Shown here: piece after piece, positions 23,346 through 30,490 of the stretch
Layout: every line of letters starts with the position of its first letter
How positions within the stretch are numbered: the first letter of the stretch is position 1
Source: a virus
IMG/VR virus record: IMGVR_UViG_3300046538_000307
Coordinates: 1 to 45,217 of that record
DNA length: 45,217 nt
Direction: 5' to 3' (one strand)
Notes under the pieces: model-generated
The model's input: the letters and a program-made list of their open reading frames with translations, nothing else
What the model was told of the DNA's origin: nothing
Databases searched by the model: none
Made by a program: the position numbers and the translations under genes

Positions 23346-25033
23346 ACGATGATCGGGTTCGCCAGAAAGCCGGCCAGGTCGTCAGCCGGCTGTGGGTTGA
23401 GTGAAAGTAGCGCCACCGCATTGAAGAGCGCCATCAGCGGGTCGATCTTGGCCGTCCCGCTGGCCTGCTTCGTGATCAGGATTGCGTTGCCTTTCGGTTC
23501 GACCTTGGCATTGCCCACGCACCAGTTCATCAGCGCCGAGCCACCATGCCACAGCGCGCCCTCCGCCAGCTTCCGCTCGGTGGTCTTGATCGTGCCTCCG
23601 AGCCTCCAGCCCTGTGAGATGCCGACGATCATGTCTTCGCCGTTGGCGTTCTTCTCCGGGATACCGGCCGCCACCAGCGCGTCCAGCACGGCGCCGATGC
23701 CGCTCGGGTCAACGCCGATCTTGTCCAGCAGGCCCGCCTCGTAGATCAGCAGGACATCCTGCGCCAGCTGCTCGACGTCCTCACCGATCTGGTCGACGAT
23801 CACAATCTCGCCCGCTTTCTCCAGATCGAGCAGCTTTGGCGCCTCCGACTTCCGGCGTTCCAGCACCATCGGGTGGGCCCACGCCTTGCACCAGGCGAGC
23901 CATTCGCCGGTCTCCCGGTCGCGGCCCGTAGCCGCCAGCCCCAGCAGGTCATCCAGCCCGCCGCCGTCGATCCCGACGTCGATTACCTCGCACCGGCGGA
24001 TCAGCTCGGCCAGCGTCAGGCCCGCGCGCGCCTGCTGCTCCCAGATCAGCGCCCCAGCCCAGCTGTCGGACCGCAGCGCCAGCCCGATCTCGACGTTCAA
24101 GTGCTGCGACGCCCACGCGCGCAGCTCTTCCTCGCTGGTGTCGCGCGCCGTCTCGAACTCCTGCACCAGGCGGTCGATCGTGATCGATTTGCCGGCGTTC
24201 GGCGTCACCATCGACCAGTTCGCCGGATCCCGCCAGGCGTCCTGCTTCTTCTGGATCGCCTCGGGCAGTTCGTACAGCACCGGCAGCATGGCGCCGCGCT
24301 GGCGGCCGTCACGGATCGCCCGGGCCTTCAGCAGCTCGGCGCGGAATACTCCGGCCGGCGCCTCTTCGCTCTGCGTGGTGATGAAGGCCAGGAAGGCTTC
24401 CGGGTACGGCAGCATGCCGCCCCGCAGCTGACGGATGGCGCTGGCCGCCTTGCTCATCTTGGCGACCACGTGCAGTTCGTCCACCAGCACCGCCACCGGC
24501 TTCTGGCCAGTCAGCGCGGCCGGGTCGAACGACATGATCTGCAGTTCGGCCTTCGTCTCCCGGTGGACGATGGTCTTCAGGTGCTCGCGCACGTGCAGCT
24601 TCTTGGACAGCACGTCGTCGAGCGCGATGGCGCCGGCCGCCGCGTCAAAGGCGAGCTGCGCCACGTCCTGAACGGGCGCCGTCATGATCAGCGACGCGTT
24701 CGGCCGCTCGTTAAGCAGCAGCGCGGTCAGCATCAGCAGCGCGCCGTTGGTCGTCTTGCTGTTCTTCTTCGGCACCAGCAGGAACAGCTCGCGGATGGCG
24801 CGCTGGCGCGTGACAGGGTCCAGCGAGCCGAACAGCGCGCGGACAATGTCGCGGAACCACTCGCCGCCGGCATCGGCCAGCGTCGGCGTGCCCGGCACGT
24901 CCGCCAGCCGCAGCTTGTTGAACACGGCCACGGCACGCTCGCCGCGCGCAACATCGATCGGCAGGTCCGGGACCAGTGACCGTCGGCCGGCCAGGCGCTC
25001 TTCCCAGTCCGGACAGGACAGATCCCACGTCAT
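23342..25033 (-). CDS. Terminase large subunit
   Basis: A 563-residue packaging ATPase-nuclease of the HK97-like (Terminase_1) type. The ATPase part has IRELFLLVPKKNSKTTNGAL, where the KKNSKTT loop is the family's variant Walker A, and KPVAVLVDELHVVAKMSKAA as Walker B with the DE pair. The nuclease domain begins near IDVGIDGGGLDDLLGLAATG with its metal-binding Asp. It should cut and pump phage DNA at the portal. Overlaps both neighbours by four bases. Confidence 0.95.
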   Translation of the reverse strand: MTWDLSCPDWEERLAGRRSLVPDLPIDVARGERAVAVFNKLRLADVPGTPTLADAGGEWFRDIVRALFGSLDPVTRQRAIRELFLLVPKKNSKTTNGALLMLTALLLNERPNASLIMTAPVQDVAQLAFDAAAGAIALDDVLSKKLHVREHLKTIVHRETKAELQIMSFDPAALTGQKPVAVLVDELHVVAKMSKAASAIRQLRGGMLPYPEAFLAFITTQSEEAPAGVFRAELLKARAIRDGRQRGAMLPVLYELPEAIQKKQDAWRDPANWSMVTPNAGKSITIDRLVQEFETARDTSEEELRAWASQHLNVEIGLALRSDSWAGALIWEQQARAGLTLAELIRRCEVIDVGIDGGGLDDLLGLAATGRDRETGEWLAWCKAWAHPMVLERRKSEAPKLLDLEKAGEIVIVDQIGEDVEQLAQDVLLIYEAGLLDKIGVDPSGIGAVLDALVAAGIPEKNANGEDMIVGISQGWRLGGTIKTTERKLAEGALWHGGSALMNWCVGNAKVEPKGNAILITKQASGTAKIDPLMALFNAVALLSLNPQPADDLAGFLANPIIV

Positions 25034-25440
25034 TGCAGCGCGGCCGAGCCGGGCAGCAGGTCCTGCCAGTCGGTGCCGGCCTGCGCCGTCATCGCATCAG
25101 CGTGCGCCTGCTCCTTCTTGCCCTTGGCCGGCGTCTTGGCCTTGCCGGCGGCGGGCTCGTCGGCCGGCAGCGGCGTGGCAGCGGCGCGCGGCGGCGGCAT
25201 TGCGGTGTACGCCTTCTGCGCAGCCACGTTGCCGCGCTTGGCCGCCGCATGCATCGCCACCAGGACCTCCAGCCGCTTGGCGTACGCGCCGTGCGACAGC
25301 TCCGCCTCGAAATGCTTCTCCAGCGTGTTGCGGGAAATGCCCAGTCCGATGGCGATTTCCTCGTGCGACATGCCCGCGCCAGCCGCAATAGCGACCTTCC
25401 GACGCGCTGCCACAGTCGGTTTATATGTCGGTCTCGCCAT
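25030..25440 (-). CDS. Terminase small subunit, HTH type
   Basis: A 136-residue protein from ATG 25440. MARPTYKPTVAARRKVAIAA and GMSHEEIAIGLGISRNTLEK form an N-terminal helix-turn-helix; a helical oligomerisation region (EVLVAMHAAAKRGNVAAQKA) and a disordered Ala/Lys tail follow. It should recognise the packaging site and load the large subunit. A longer frame to 25599 runs through the non-coding gap and lacks similarity. The ribosome binding site is poor, which is unusual in this operon. Confidence 0.85.
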   Translation of the reverse strand: MARPTYKPTVAARRKVAIAAGAGMSHEEIAIGLGISRNTLEKHFEAELSHGAYAKRLEVLVAMHAAAKRGNVAAQKAYTAMPPPRAAATPLPADEPAAGKAKTPAKGKKEQAHADAMTAQAGTDWQDLLPGSAALQ

Positions 25441-25627
25441 TTTTCGGATTCTGCGCAATAACCCAGCCGGGCTGAAATTCCGGTGGAGGAAAAAAACCTC
25501 TGCGTGGGGGAACGGGCGGTCTAGGGCGTATCGATCACCTAGACTTTCGCCCCGCCCCTTCCTTGTGCTTCTCTGTGCACGTTTAGGCGCATGGCGCACA
25601 CTGTTCGTGCCCTTCGACGCACATTCA
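25441..25627 (-). other. Non-coding gap before the terminase genes, candidate cos region
   Basis: These 187 bases lack a convincing gene. They contain GTCTAGG at 25519-25525 and its exact complement CCTAGAC at 25538-25544, 12 bases apart, flanked by GGGCG and CGCCC with a three-base offset, so the palindrome extends to about 25514-25552. A small GAGG-A7-CCTC inverted repeat lies at about 25484-25498. In HK97-like cos phages the packaging site lies between the HNH gene and the small terminase gene, as here. Assignment is from position and symmetry only. Confidence 0.5.
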
Positions 25628-25882
25628 TCAGCCCTCCGTGCCCGCCGTCACTGCGATGGCCACGGGCGGATGGCCCGGACCATAGACGGACAGGCGAATC
25701 GGCACGCCGGCCAGGATGTTGGCAATGTCCTGCTCGGTAGGCTGATACCACGAGAGCCAGCGCCCGTTCAGGTCGTCACGGTGCACAGGCAAGCCGATGC
25801 ACTCGCCCTGCTTGGCAGGATCCCAGTCCACTGGTGCACCCAGCACTGCGGTGGTGTGCCTGGTCTTGAGGGGCGGCATCAT
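25628..25882 (-). CDS. Hypothetical phage protein between HNH and terminase genes
   Basis: An 84-residue protein (MMPPLKTRHTTAVLGAPVDW, then GRWLSWYQPTEQDIANILAG and PIRLSVYGPGHPPVAIAVTA). It reads as a compact alpha/beta domain without metal or catalytic motifs. Small proteins with the 'PT..D...L..G.pI.L...G..hPPv.i.v' pattern are common in phages but uncharacterised. Its start overlaps the HNH stop by four bases. Confidence 0.75.
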   Translation of the reverse strand: MMPPLKTRHTTAVLGAPVDWDPAKQGECIGLPVHRDDLNGRWLSWYQPTEQDIANILAGVPIRLSVYGPGHPPVAIAVTAGTEG

Positions 25883-26277
25883 GATGCGTTCTCCTGCCGC
25901 TGCTTGTCACGGCTGTGGTGGGTGGCGCAGAGGGTCTGCCAGTTGGCCGGATCCCAGAACAGCGTCTCATCACCCCTATGGGGGATGCGGTGGTCCACCA
26001 CGTTCCCATATGGCAGGGCCAGCCCGCGTGCCGCGCACTCAAGGATGACGGCTGCCACGGTGGTGACCGCGATGCGCTGCTCCCTCAGGCAGTACTCGCA
26101 GAACGGATGCTCACGTAGGTGGGCCGCGCGCGCGTGCTGCCAGCGGTAGCCATAGCCACGCTGGGCGCTAGTCAGCGCGCTGGTGCGCCAGGAGCCCGGC
26201 TGCATGGTCGGGGTGCGGCTACCTGCCTGGGCCACCCTGCCGCCTAGCATGGGCAAGCGCCCTCGCTGCTTGGCCAT
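25879..26277 (-). CDS. HNH endonuclease of the packaging module
   Basis: A 132-residue HNH protein. HPFCEYCLREQ supplies a CxxC zinc knuckle half, and VVDHRIPHRGDETLFWDPAN followed by WQTLCATHHSRDK gives the D-H, N and H residues of the HNH fold with the second zinc site. Its position just ahead of the terminase genes matches the HK97 gp74 group, which stimulates terminase cutting at cos. The basic N-terminal 50 residues probably bind DNA. ATG 26277 is used; the 200 bases upstream hold no gene. Confidence 0.9.
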   Translation of the reverse strand: MAKQRGRLPMLGGRVAQAGSRTPTMQPGSWRTSALTSAQRGYGYRWQHARAAHLREHPFCEYCLREQRIAVTTVAAVILECAARGLALPYGNVVDHRIPHRGDETLFWDPANWQTLCATHHSRDKQRQENAS

Positions 26278-26473
26278 GGCGTAGTCCGATGGGTGTGGAA
26301 GTTGGGAGTGCCGCCGCCCGTCGCCAGTGAGACACCCGCGATCCCCATCAGCGGGCAGGAGACCGGCTTACGTCACGTCGGAGGCTGCCGGTGTTATGCC
26401 CCACCGCCGGCCGGGGGTGGCTTCAACTGCTGCCGAAGCTGGTTGCGACCTATTGCGCCTTGCCGCAGTAATG
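26278..26473 (-). other. Non-coding stretch upstream of the packaging and head genes
   Basis: I find no credible gene here. A near-palindromic, very GC-rich block lies at 26398-26421 with CCGGCCGG at its core. As the late operon begins just below, a late promoter or a regulator site is expected, but no good -35/-10 pair could be identified. Confidence 0.4.
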
Positions 26474-26506
26474 GAAAAGCCCCGCGCGGTGCGACCCGGC
26501 GGGGCT
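26474..26506 (-). terminator. Rho-independent terminator after the DUF2158 gene
   Basis: AGCCCCGC (26478-26485) pairs perfectly with GCGGGGCT (26499-26506). Reverse-strand reading ends in TTTTCC; forward reading ends in CTTTCT, so the element may work in both directions. It closes the DUF2158 transcript before the late genes. Confidence 0.75.
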
Positions 26507-26530
26507 CTTTCTAGCGAACCCGTCAGTAAA

Positions 26531-26725
26531 TCAGGAGTTCGCGTCGGAAATCTTCAGGGTATGCAGACCAAATACCGCGCTCTCACGCTTTTTGTTCTCG
26601 AACCACACGCAATTCGCACTCAGCGTGCCGCTATCATCGAGCGAGTAGTCACCAATTTCTTCGATAGTCATCGCCGGACCGCCGCTCTTCAGATGCACTA
26701 CGTCGCCTACTTTGAAATCAGCCAT
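26531..26725 (-). CDS. DUF2158 (YodC-like) small protein
   Basis: A 64-residue protein from ATG 26725 with AGGAGAG upstream. ADFKVGDVVHLKSGGPAMTI followed by VWFENKKRESAVFGLHTL matches DUF2158 end to end. Members are small beta-barrel proteins of unknown role found in phages and enterobacteria. It stands alone between two terminators, so it probably has its own promoter. Confidence 0.88.
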   Translation of the reverse strand: MADFKVGDVVHLKSGGPAMTIEEIGDYSLDDSGTLSANCVWFENKKRESAVFGLHTLKISDANS

Positions 26726-26788
26726 ATGGCTCTCCTTGAGGTTTGGAAGAGCGCCTAGTGTAGCGGACGATAACCGGCAACGCAGATA

Positions 26789-26823
26789 CAAAAAAGCCCG
26801 TGTCGGCGGGGACCGGCGCGGGC
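26789..26823 (-). terminator. Rho-independent terminator after the Q-position gene
   Basis: GCCCG (26796-26800) pairs with CGGGC (26819-26823), with an inner CGG/CCG stem; the reverse strand then reads TTTTTT (26795-26790). It marks the end of the early operon, as the Q-sensitive terminator does in lambda. Confidence 0.78.
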
Positions 26824-26903
26824 TTATGAGACTCTGGCGGTGAGTCTGGGTGCAATCTACATCGCTTGTTTCAAAAAATCAAGGTCTTTCCGCCCGCCAT
26901 CCC

Positions 26904-27530
26904 TTACGCAGCAACACTTTCCGCCGAATCGCACGCTGCACGGTCGGCGACCAGCCCGTGAGCCGTGAACGACGGCTCCAGCCGCTCGATCGCCAGGTTC
27001 TCCAGCGCCCGGAAATGGGTCTCCATCCAGCGCGCCGCGCGGAACAGGCCCGCCGGCGAGCCGCCGTGCTTGTCAGCGAGCGCGCGGAAGGTCAGGTCCT
27101 GCCGCTGCTGCTTGGGCAGGTAGTGCCGCGCGGTCAGGTCCAGCAGCAGCCGCAGCGCGGTCAGCCCGCTGGAGCGCCGCGCGTACACCGCCAGCCGCTG
27201 GCAGCCGGCCAGCTTTTCGGTGCCGTGCCCGTAGCGCGCCAGCACCGCCGCGTATTCGGGCGACGGTAGCCGGGTCTTCGCCGCGTCCGTCACCATCGCG
27301 CACTGCGCCCGGAATTCGTCCATGGTCAGCCGGTCCGGATCGTAGTCCATGGCCGGGCCGGTCAACTGGGCCAGCCATTCGCGCTGCGCGCGGGTCGGTT
27401 TCTCGATGCTGTCCAGCACCTGGATCAGCATTGCCTTGAACGGCGACTTCTGGCGCGGCGGCAAGGACAGCACCAGGAAGGAGACGTGCAGCGCGTGCGA
27501 GACGTCTGCGAACAGCGGTTTGTCGGTCAT
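26904..27530 (-). CDS. Last early-operon gene, possible late regulator (Q position)
   Basis: A 208-residue, basic, helical protein from ATG 27530, which overlaps the preceding stop by four bases. The N-terminal half has no motif I know. The C-terminal part, LTFRALADKHGGSPAGLFRA then ARWMETHFRALENLAIERLE, looks like a helix-turn-helix, as in sigma-like or antitermination proteins. It is the last gene before a terminator and the late operon, where lambda encodes Q. Q function is inferred from position; an unrelated replication accessory cannot be ruled out. Confidence 0.6.
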   Translation of the reverse strand: MTDKPLFADVSHALHVSFLVLSLPPRQKSPFKAMLIQVLDSIEKPTRAQREWLAQLTGPAMDYDPDRLTMDEFRAQCAMVTDAAKTRLPSPEYAAVLARYGHGTEKLAGCQRLAVYARRSSGLTALRLLLDLTARHYLPKQQRQDLTFRALADKHGGSPAGLFRAARWMETHFRALENLAIERLEPSFTAHGLVADRAACDSAESVAA

Positions 27531-27724
27531 TTCTTTTCCCCGTAAGACTGGCAACGCTTGCCGTGATTTCTTCGTTTCCCCCCCGGCAGCAGCTTCGTGC
27601 AGACCGTGTGCGTGGTGCCCATCAGCCGGGCCGTGCGTTCATAGACACACCCTTTGCAGCTGCGTGCCTCGTTCTGTTCGTAGACCTCGGCTGGGTCGCG
27701 GTACATGAAGGCAGGCAGCGTCAT
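27527..27724 (-). CDS. Small four-cysteine protein
   Basis: A 65-residue protein with four conserved-looking cysteines: SCKGCVYE (CxxC), VCTKL and RCQSYGEKK. The spacing suggests one zinc site. The tail is basic (PGGKRRNHGKRC), so nucleic acid binding is possible. It overlaps both neighbours by four bases within the early operon. Function unknown. Confidence 0.75.
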   Translation of the reverse strand: MTLPAFMYRDPAEVYEQNEARSCKGCVYERTARLMGTTHTVCTKLLPGGKRRNHGKRCQSYGEKK

Positions 27725-28005
27725 GCTTCGACCTCACAACCGATAGGTTGTATTTCCGCTTTACAGCACGTCGGTTGTACGGGGGCCGGCTCGTCCAGCC
27801 CACAGAGCCAATCCAGCGAGCAATCGAGCGTCTGGGCCAGCCGCACCGCGGCCTCGATGTTGGGCGATCTGGCCTCGTCCTCGTACAAGTAGACGGTCCG
27901 GAAATCGACGCCTGACATCTCAGCAAGGCGCCGAACGCTCCATCCCTTTTCCAGTCGCGCCCGTTTGAGCCGGGGGCCGAACTGCGTGATTCTTGGCAGC
28001 GTCAT
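27721..28005 (-). CDS. XRE-family HTH regulator
   Basis: A 94-residue protein with a complete XRE/Cro-CI type HTH at about residues 8-62 (GPRLKRARLEKGWSVRRLAE, then SGVDFRTVYLYEDEARSPN and LAQTLDCSLDWLCGL). The C-terminal 25 residues are Cys-containing and probably unstructured. It lies late in the early operon, separate from the main switch at 32.4 kb, so it is more likely to tune late or host genes than to be the immunity repressor. Confidence 0.85.
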   Translation of the reverse strand: MTLPRITQFGPRLKRARLEKGWSVRRLAEMSGVDFRTVYLYEDEARSPNIEAAVRLAQTLDCSLDWLCGLDEPAPVQPTCCKAEIQPIGCEVEA

Positions 28006-28421
28006 GCGTGCACTCCGTCGAACGTAACGCCGTACTCGTTGGCGGCGTTGGCCTGCACCTTGGTCAGGTATTCGCTGAACTCGGCGACGGAGAAGTCCTT
28101 GGTGGACTTGCGGCGCGTCACCAAGCGCCCGCTCGGCAAGCGCAACTCTTCTCGGGGTGCGAACTGTTCTGCGAAGTGCTCATGCCAGGCGGCGGTGCCG
28201 AACTGCTCGCCGTTGACCCATGCCTGTTCCGCGATGTCGCGCAGCGCCACGCCAAAGTAGTAGGCGTTCTGCTCTTTCGTCCGACGCCGCTCGTCCGAGG
28301 TGACGATCAACCGGATGGGTGTGCCCTTTTCCGCGCAGGCCGTGGCATTGGCCTTGATGAAGGCCAGCACCGTGGGCCAGATGCCCGGCGACTTCAGGAC
28401 GAACTCGCGATACAGCGCCAT
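28002..28421 (-). CDS. ninB: NinB-like recombination protein
   Basis: A 139-residue protein from ATG 28421. ALYREFVLKSPGIWPTVLAF, PIRLIVTSDERRRTKEQNAY and YFGVALRDIAEQAWVNG are characteristic of NinB, and it ends with KDFSVAEFSEYLTKVQANAA and the short NEYGVTFDG. NinB (lambda Orf) binds single-stranded DNA and supports RecF-type and phage recombination. Its position after helicase and resolvase genes mirrors the lambda nin region. Confidence 0.9.
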   Translation of the reverse strand: MALYREFVLKSPGIWPTVLAFIKANATACAEKGTPIRLIVTSDERRRTKEQNAYYFGVALRDIAEQAWVNGEQFGTAAWHEHFAEQFAPREELRLPSGRLVTRRKSTKDFSVAEFSEYLTKVQANAANEYGVTFDGVHA

Positions 28422-28425
28422 GGTG

Positions 28426-28533
28426 TCAGACCCCCGCCCTCGCCAGCCGAACGCCCTTCCAACGCCGGCAGCTCGATGCGCGGTGGCCGAAGCCGCCACA
28501 GTAGGTGCAGTAGCCGTTCCAGTTCTTGTCCAT
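28426..28533 (-). CDS. Zinc-knuckle microprotein (35 residues)
   Basis: From ATG 28533 the frame encodes a 35-residue protein containing CTYCGGFGHRASSC, a perfect CX2CX4HX4C zinc knuckle, followed by a basic tail (RRWKGVRLARAG). GGAGG lies four bases upstream, and the ATG overlaps the resolvase stop (TGATG); an adjacent ATG at 28536 is an alternative. The next gene, NinB, starts four bases past its stop. Zinc knuckles of this kind bind single-stranded nucleic acid, which fits the recombination setting. It is very short, but coding signals and operon spacing are convincing. Confidence 0.8.
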   Translation of the reverse strand: MDKNWNGYCTYCGGFGHRASSCRRWKGVRLARAGV

Positions 28534-29090
28534 CATGCCTCCTGCTTCCGTGCGTACTCGAGCAGCGCCAAGGCGTCTGCGTGGTTGTCGTCCACGACGC
28601 GGTGGCCGCGCCCGCGCATGGCCGCGACCATGGCGTCCTTATTGGCGTTGCCCTGCCCCGTGGCCGACTTCTTGATAACCGGCACCGGTACCCCGACGAG
28701 GCGCACGCGGTTGCGGTCCGCCCACGCTTGCAAATGCGCCTCAAAGCCGCCGTAGACGTGCGCTGCCTGGACTGCGGTATGGCGCAGCACCAGCTCGTAG
28801 TAGATCGCCTGGATCTCGCCGGCCTGGCGCGAGCGCTCACCGAGGAAAGCGGCGAACTTGAGCCAGCGCTGGCCGGGCCCGTCGTTGCGCTTCGGCGCGA
28901 AGGACTCGCTGCCGCTGTGCAGCGCCCCGTCGCGCATGCCCAGCGCCCAACCGGTGGTGGTGCCGATGTCGATGGCCAAGATGTTGGCGTTGCAGACCGG
29001 GCTGTCCACTTTCAGCGCCTCATTTGAGGTCGGAAGATCGGAAGTGGCCGGTCGGTCCTGGGCCGTCACGGTGGCGAAGAAGTCGGTCAT
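28533..29090 (-). CDS. RuvC-like Holliday junction resolvase
   Basis: A 185-residue nuclease of the RNase H fold. The first acidic residue lies in NILAIDIGTTTGWALGM, the second is the Glu of AIYYELVLRHTAVQAAHVYG, and the final pair is in RVVDDNHADALALLEYA, together forming the RuvC catalytic set. A conserved Lys/Thr segment (KKSATGQGNANKDAMVAAM) precedes the last motif. It should cleave four-way junctions before packaging. ATG 29090 is used; the preceding helicase gene stops eight bases upstream. Confidence 0.92.
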   Translation of the reverse strand: MTDFFATVTAQDRPATSDLPTSNEALKVDSPVCNANILAIDIGTTTGWALGMRDGALHSGSESFAPKRNDGPGQRWLKFAAFLGERSRQAGEIQAIYYELVLRHTAVQAAHVYGGFEAHLQAWADRNRVRLVGVPVPVIKKSATGQGNANKDAMVAAMRGRGHRVVDDNHADALALLEYARKQEA

Positions 29091-29098
29091 GGGTTTCC

Positions 29099-30490
29099 TC
29101 ACAGGTCGGCGGCGATGCCGCGCTTCCGGACGGCCGGGCCGTGGCTGAGCATGGGCAGCGGGCCGGTCCATTCCTCGAACTTGGTCAGGGCGCCGCGATA
29201 GAGCAGCGGCACGTCGCTGAGCGCACCGTTACGGTTCTTGCGGATCAGCACCTCGGCGTAGCCCCGCAGCGCTTCGTTGCCCGGGTCGTACATCTCCGGC
29301 CGGTGCACAAACAGCACGACGTCTGCGTCCTGCTCGATATCGCCCGAGTCGCGCAGATCGGACAGGATCGGCTTCTTGTCCGGCCGGTCCTCGTTCTTCC
29401 GGCTCAGCTGCGCCAGCGCGACCACCGGCACGTTCAGTTCCTTGGCCAGCGCCTTGAGGCCGCGCGAGTAGGCGCCGATCTGCTGTGTGCGCATCTTTTC
29501 CTCGCCGCCGGTCATCAGCCCGAGGTAGTCGACGATCAGCACGTCCAGCCCATGCTTGCGCTTGTGGGCCTTGGCCTTCGTACGCACCTCCAGCAACGAC
29601 ATGGCCGGCGTGTCATCGATGGCAAACCGCATGTCGTTCATGGTCTGGATGGCATGCGTCAGCCGCGGCCAGTCGGTGTCACCCAGCCGGCCGCTCAGCA
29701 GAGCCGACAGGCCGATGCCGCCGCGGTTCGCCGCAGCCCGGGCCACCAGCTCCTGATCGGACATCTCCATCGAGTCGAGCAGCACGCTCAGACCAGCGTC
29801 GGCCATGTTCAGGCCCATGTCGGTCGTCAGCGCCGTTTTGCCCATGGACGGGCGGCCAGCAACGATCACCAGGTTGCCCGGGTGGAACCCGCCGTTCAGC
29901 GCCGCGTCGAGCGATTCGAGCCCGGTGGAGATGCCGGCCGTCACGCTCCCGTGGTAGCGCTCGTCAACGCGCTCGACGAACTCGTTCATCAGGTCGTAGA
30001 GCATCTTCGGGCCACGGCTGACACCGACCTGCGCCAGGTGCGCCAGCAGCCCCTGGGCCTTGTCCACGATCTCGCTGCCCTTCATCGCGCTGGGCGTCTC
30101 GACCAGCTCGAGCACCTTGCGCGCGGCCACCGCCGTCTCGCGCAGCAGCGCGCGGTCGCGCACGATCTCGGCGTAGCGCCCGATGTTCGCGGCGCTCGGC
30201 GTGTTCTGGGCCACGGCGCTCAGGTACGGCAGGCCGCCAATGCGCTCCGCCCGCCCCTCGACCTGCAACTGCTCGAACACGGTCAGCACGTCCGCCGGCT
30301 TGTTCGCCGAGACGAGCCGGACGATTGCCCCGTAGATCACACGGTGGTCGTCGCGGTAGAAATGCGCGACGTCCAGACCGTTGATGCGGTCGACGGCGTC
30401 GTTGTCGAGCAGCAGGCCGCCCAGCACCGCCTGTTCCGCCTCGACGCTGAACAGCGCCCGGGCCTGCGGGAAGTCGTCGGGCGCGTTCAT
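29099..30490 (-). CDS. dnaB: Replicative DNA helicase (DnaB family)
   Basis: A 463-residue hexameric helicase. Residues 12-110 form the DnaB N-terminal domain (FSVEAEQAVLGGLLLDN). The RecA-like C-terminal domain has Walker A VIVAGRPSMGKTAL near residue 209, Walker B VLIVDYLGLM, and DSGDIEQDADVVLFVHRPEM with the arginine-finger region. It should be loaded on phage DNA by the initiator encoded just upstream, with which it overlaps by four bases. Confidence 0.95.
   Translation of the reverse strand: MNAPDDFPQARALFSVEAEQAVLGGLLLDNDAVDRINGLDVAHFYRDDHRVIYGAIVRLVSANKPADVLTVFEQLQVEGRAERIGGLPYLSAVAQNTPSAANIGRYAEIVRDRALLRETAVAARKVLELVETPSAMKGSEIVDKAQGLLAHLAQVGVSRGPKMLYDLMNEFVERVDERYHGSVTAGISTGLESLDAALNGGFHPGNLVIVAGRPSMGKTALTTDMGLNMADAGLSVLLDSMEMSDQELVARAAANRGGIGLSALLSGRLGDTDWPRLTHAIQTMNDMRFAIDDTPAMSLLEVRTKAKAHKRKHGLDVLIVDYLGLMTGGEEKMRTQQIGAYSRGLKALAKELNVPVVALAQLSRKNEDRPDKKPILSDLRDSGDIEQDADVVLFVHRPEMYDPGNEALRGYAEVLIRKNRNGALSDVPLLYRGALTKFEEWTGPLPMLSHGPAVRKRGIAADL

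Noticed and set aside
23873-24979. 368-codon forward reading frame
   Set aside because: Antisense shadow of the large terminase gene.
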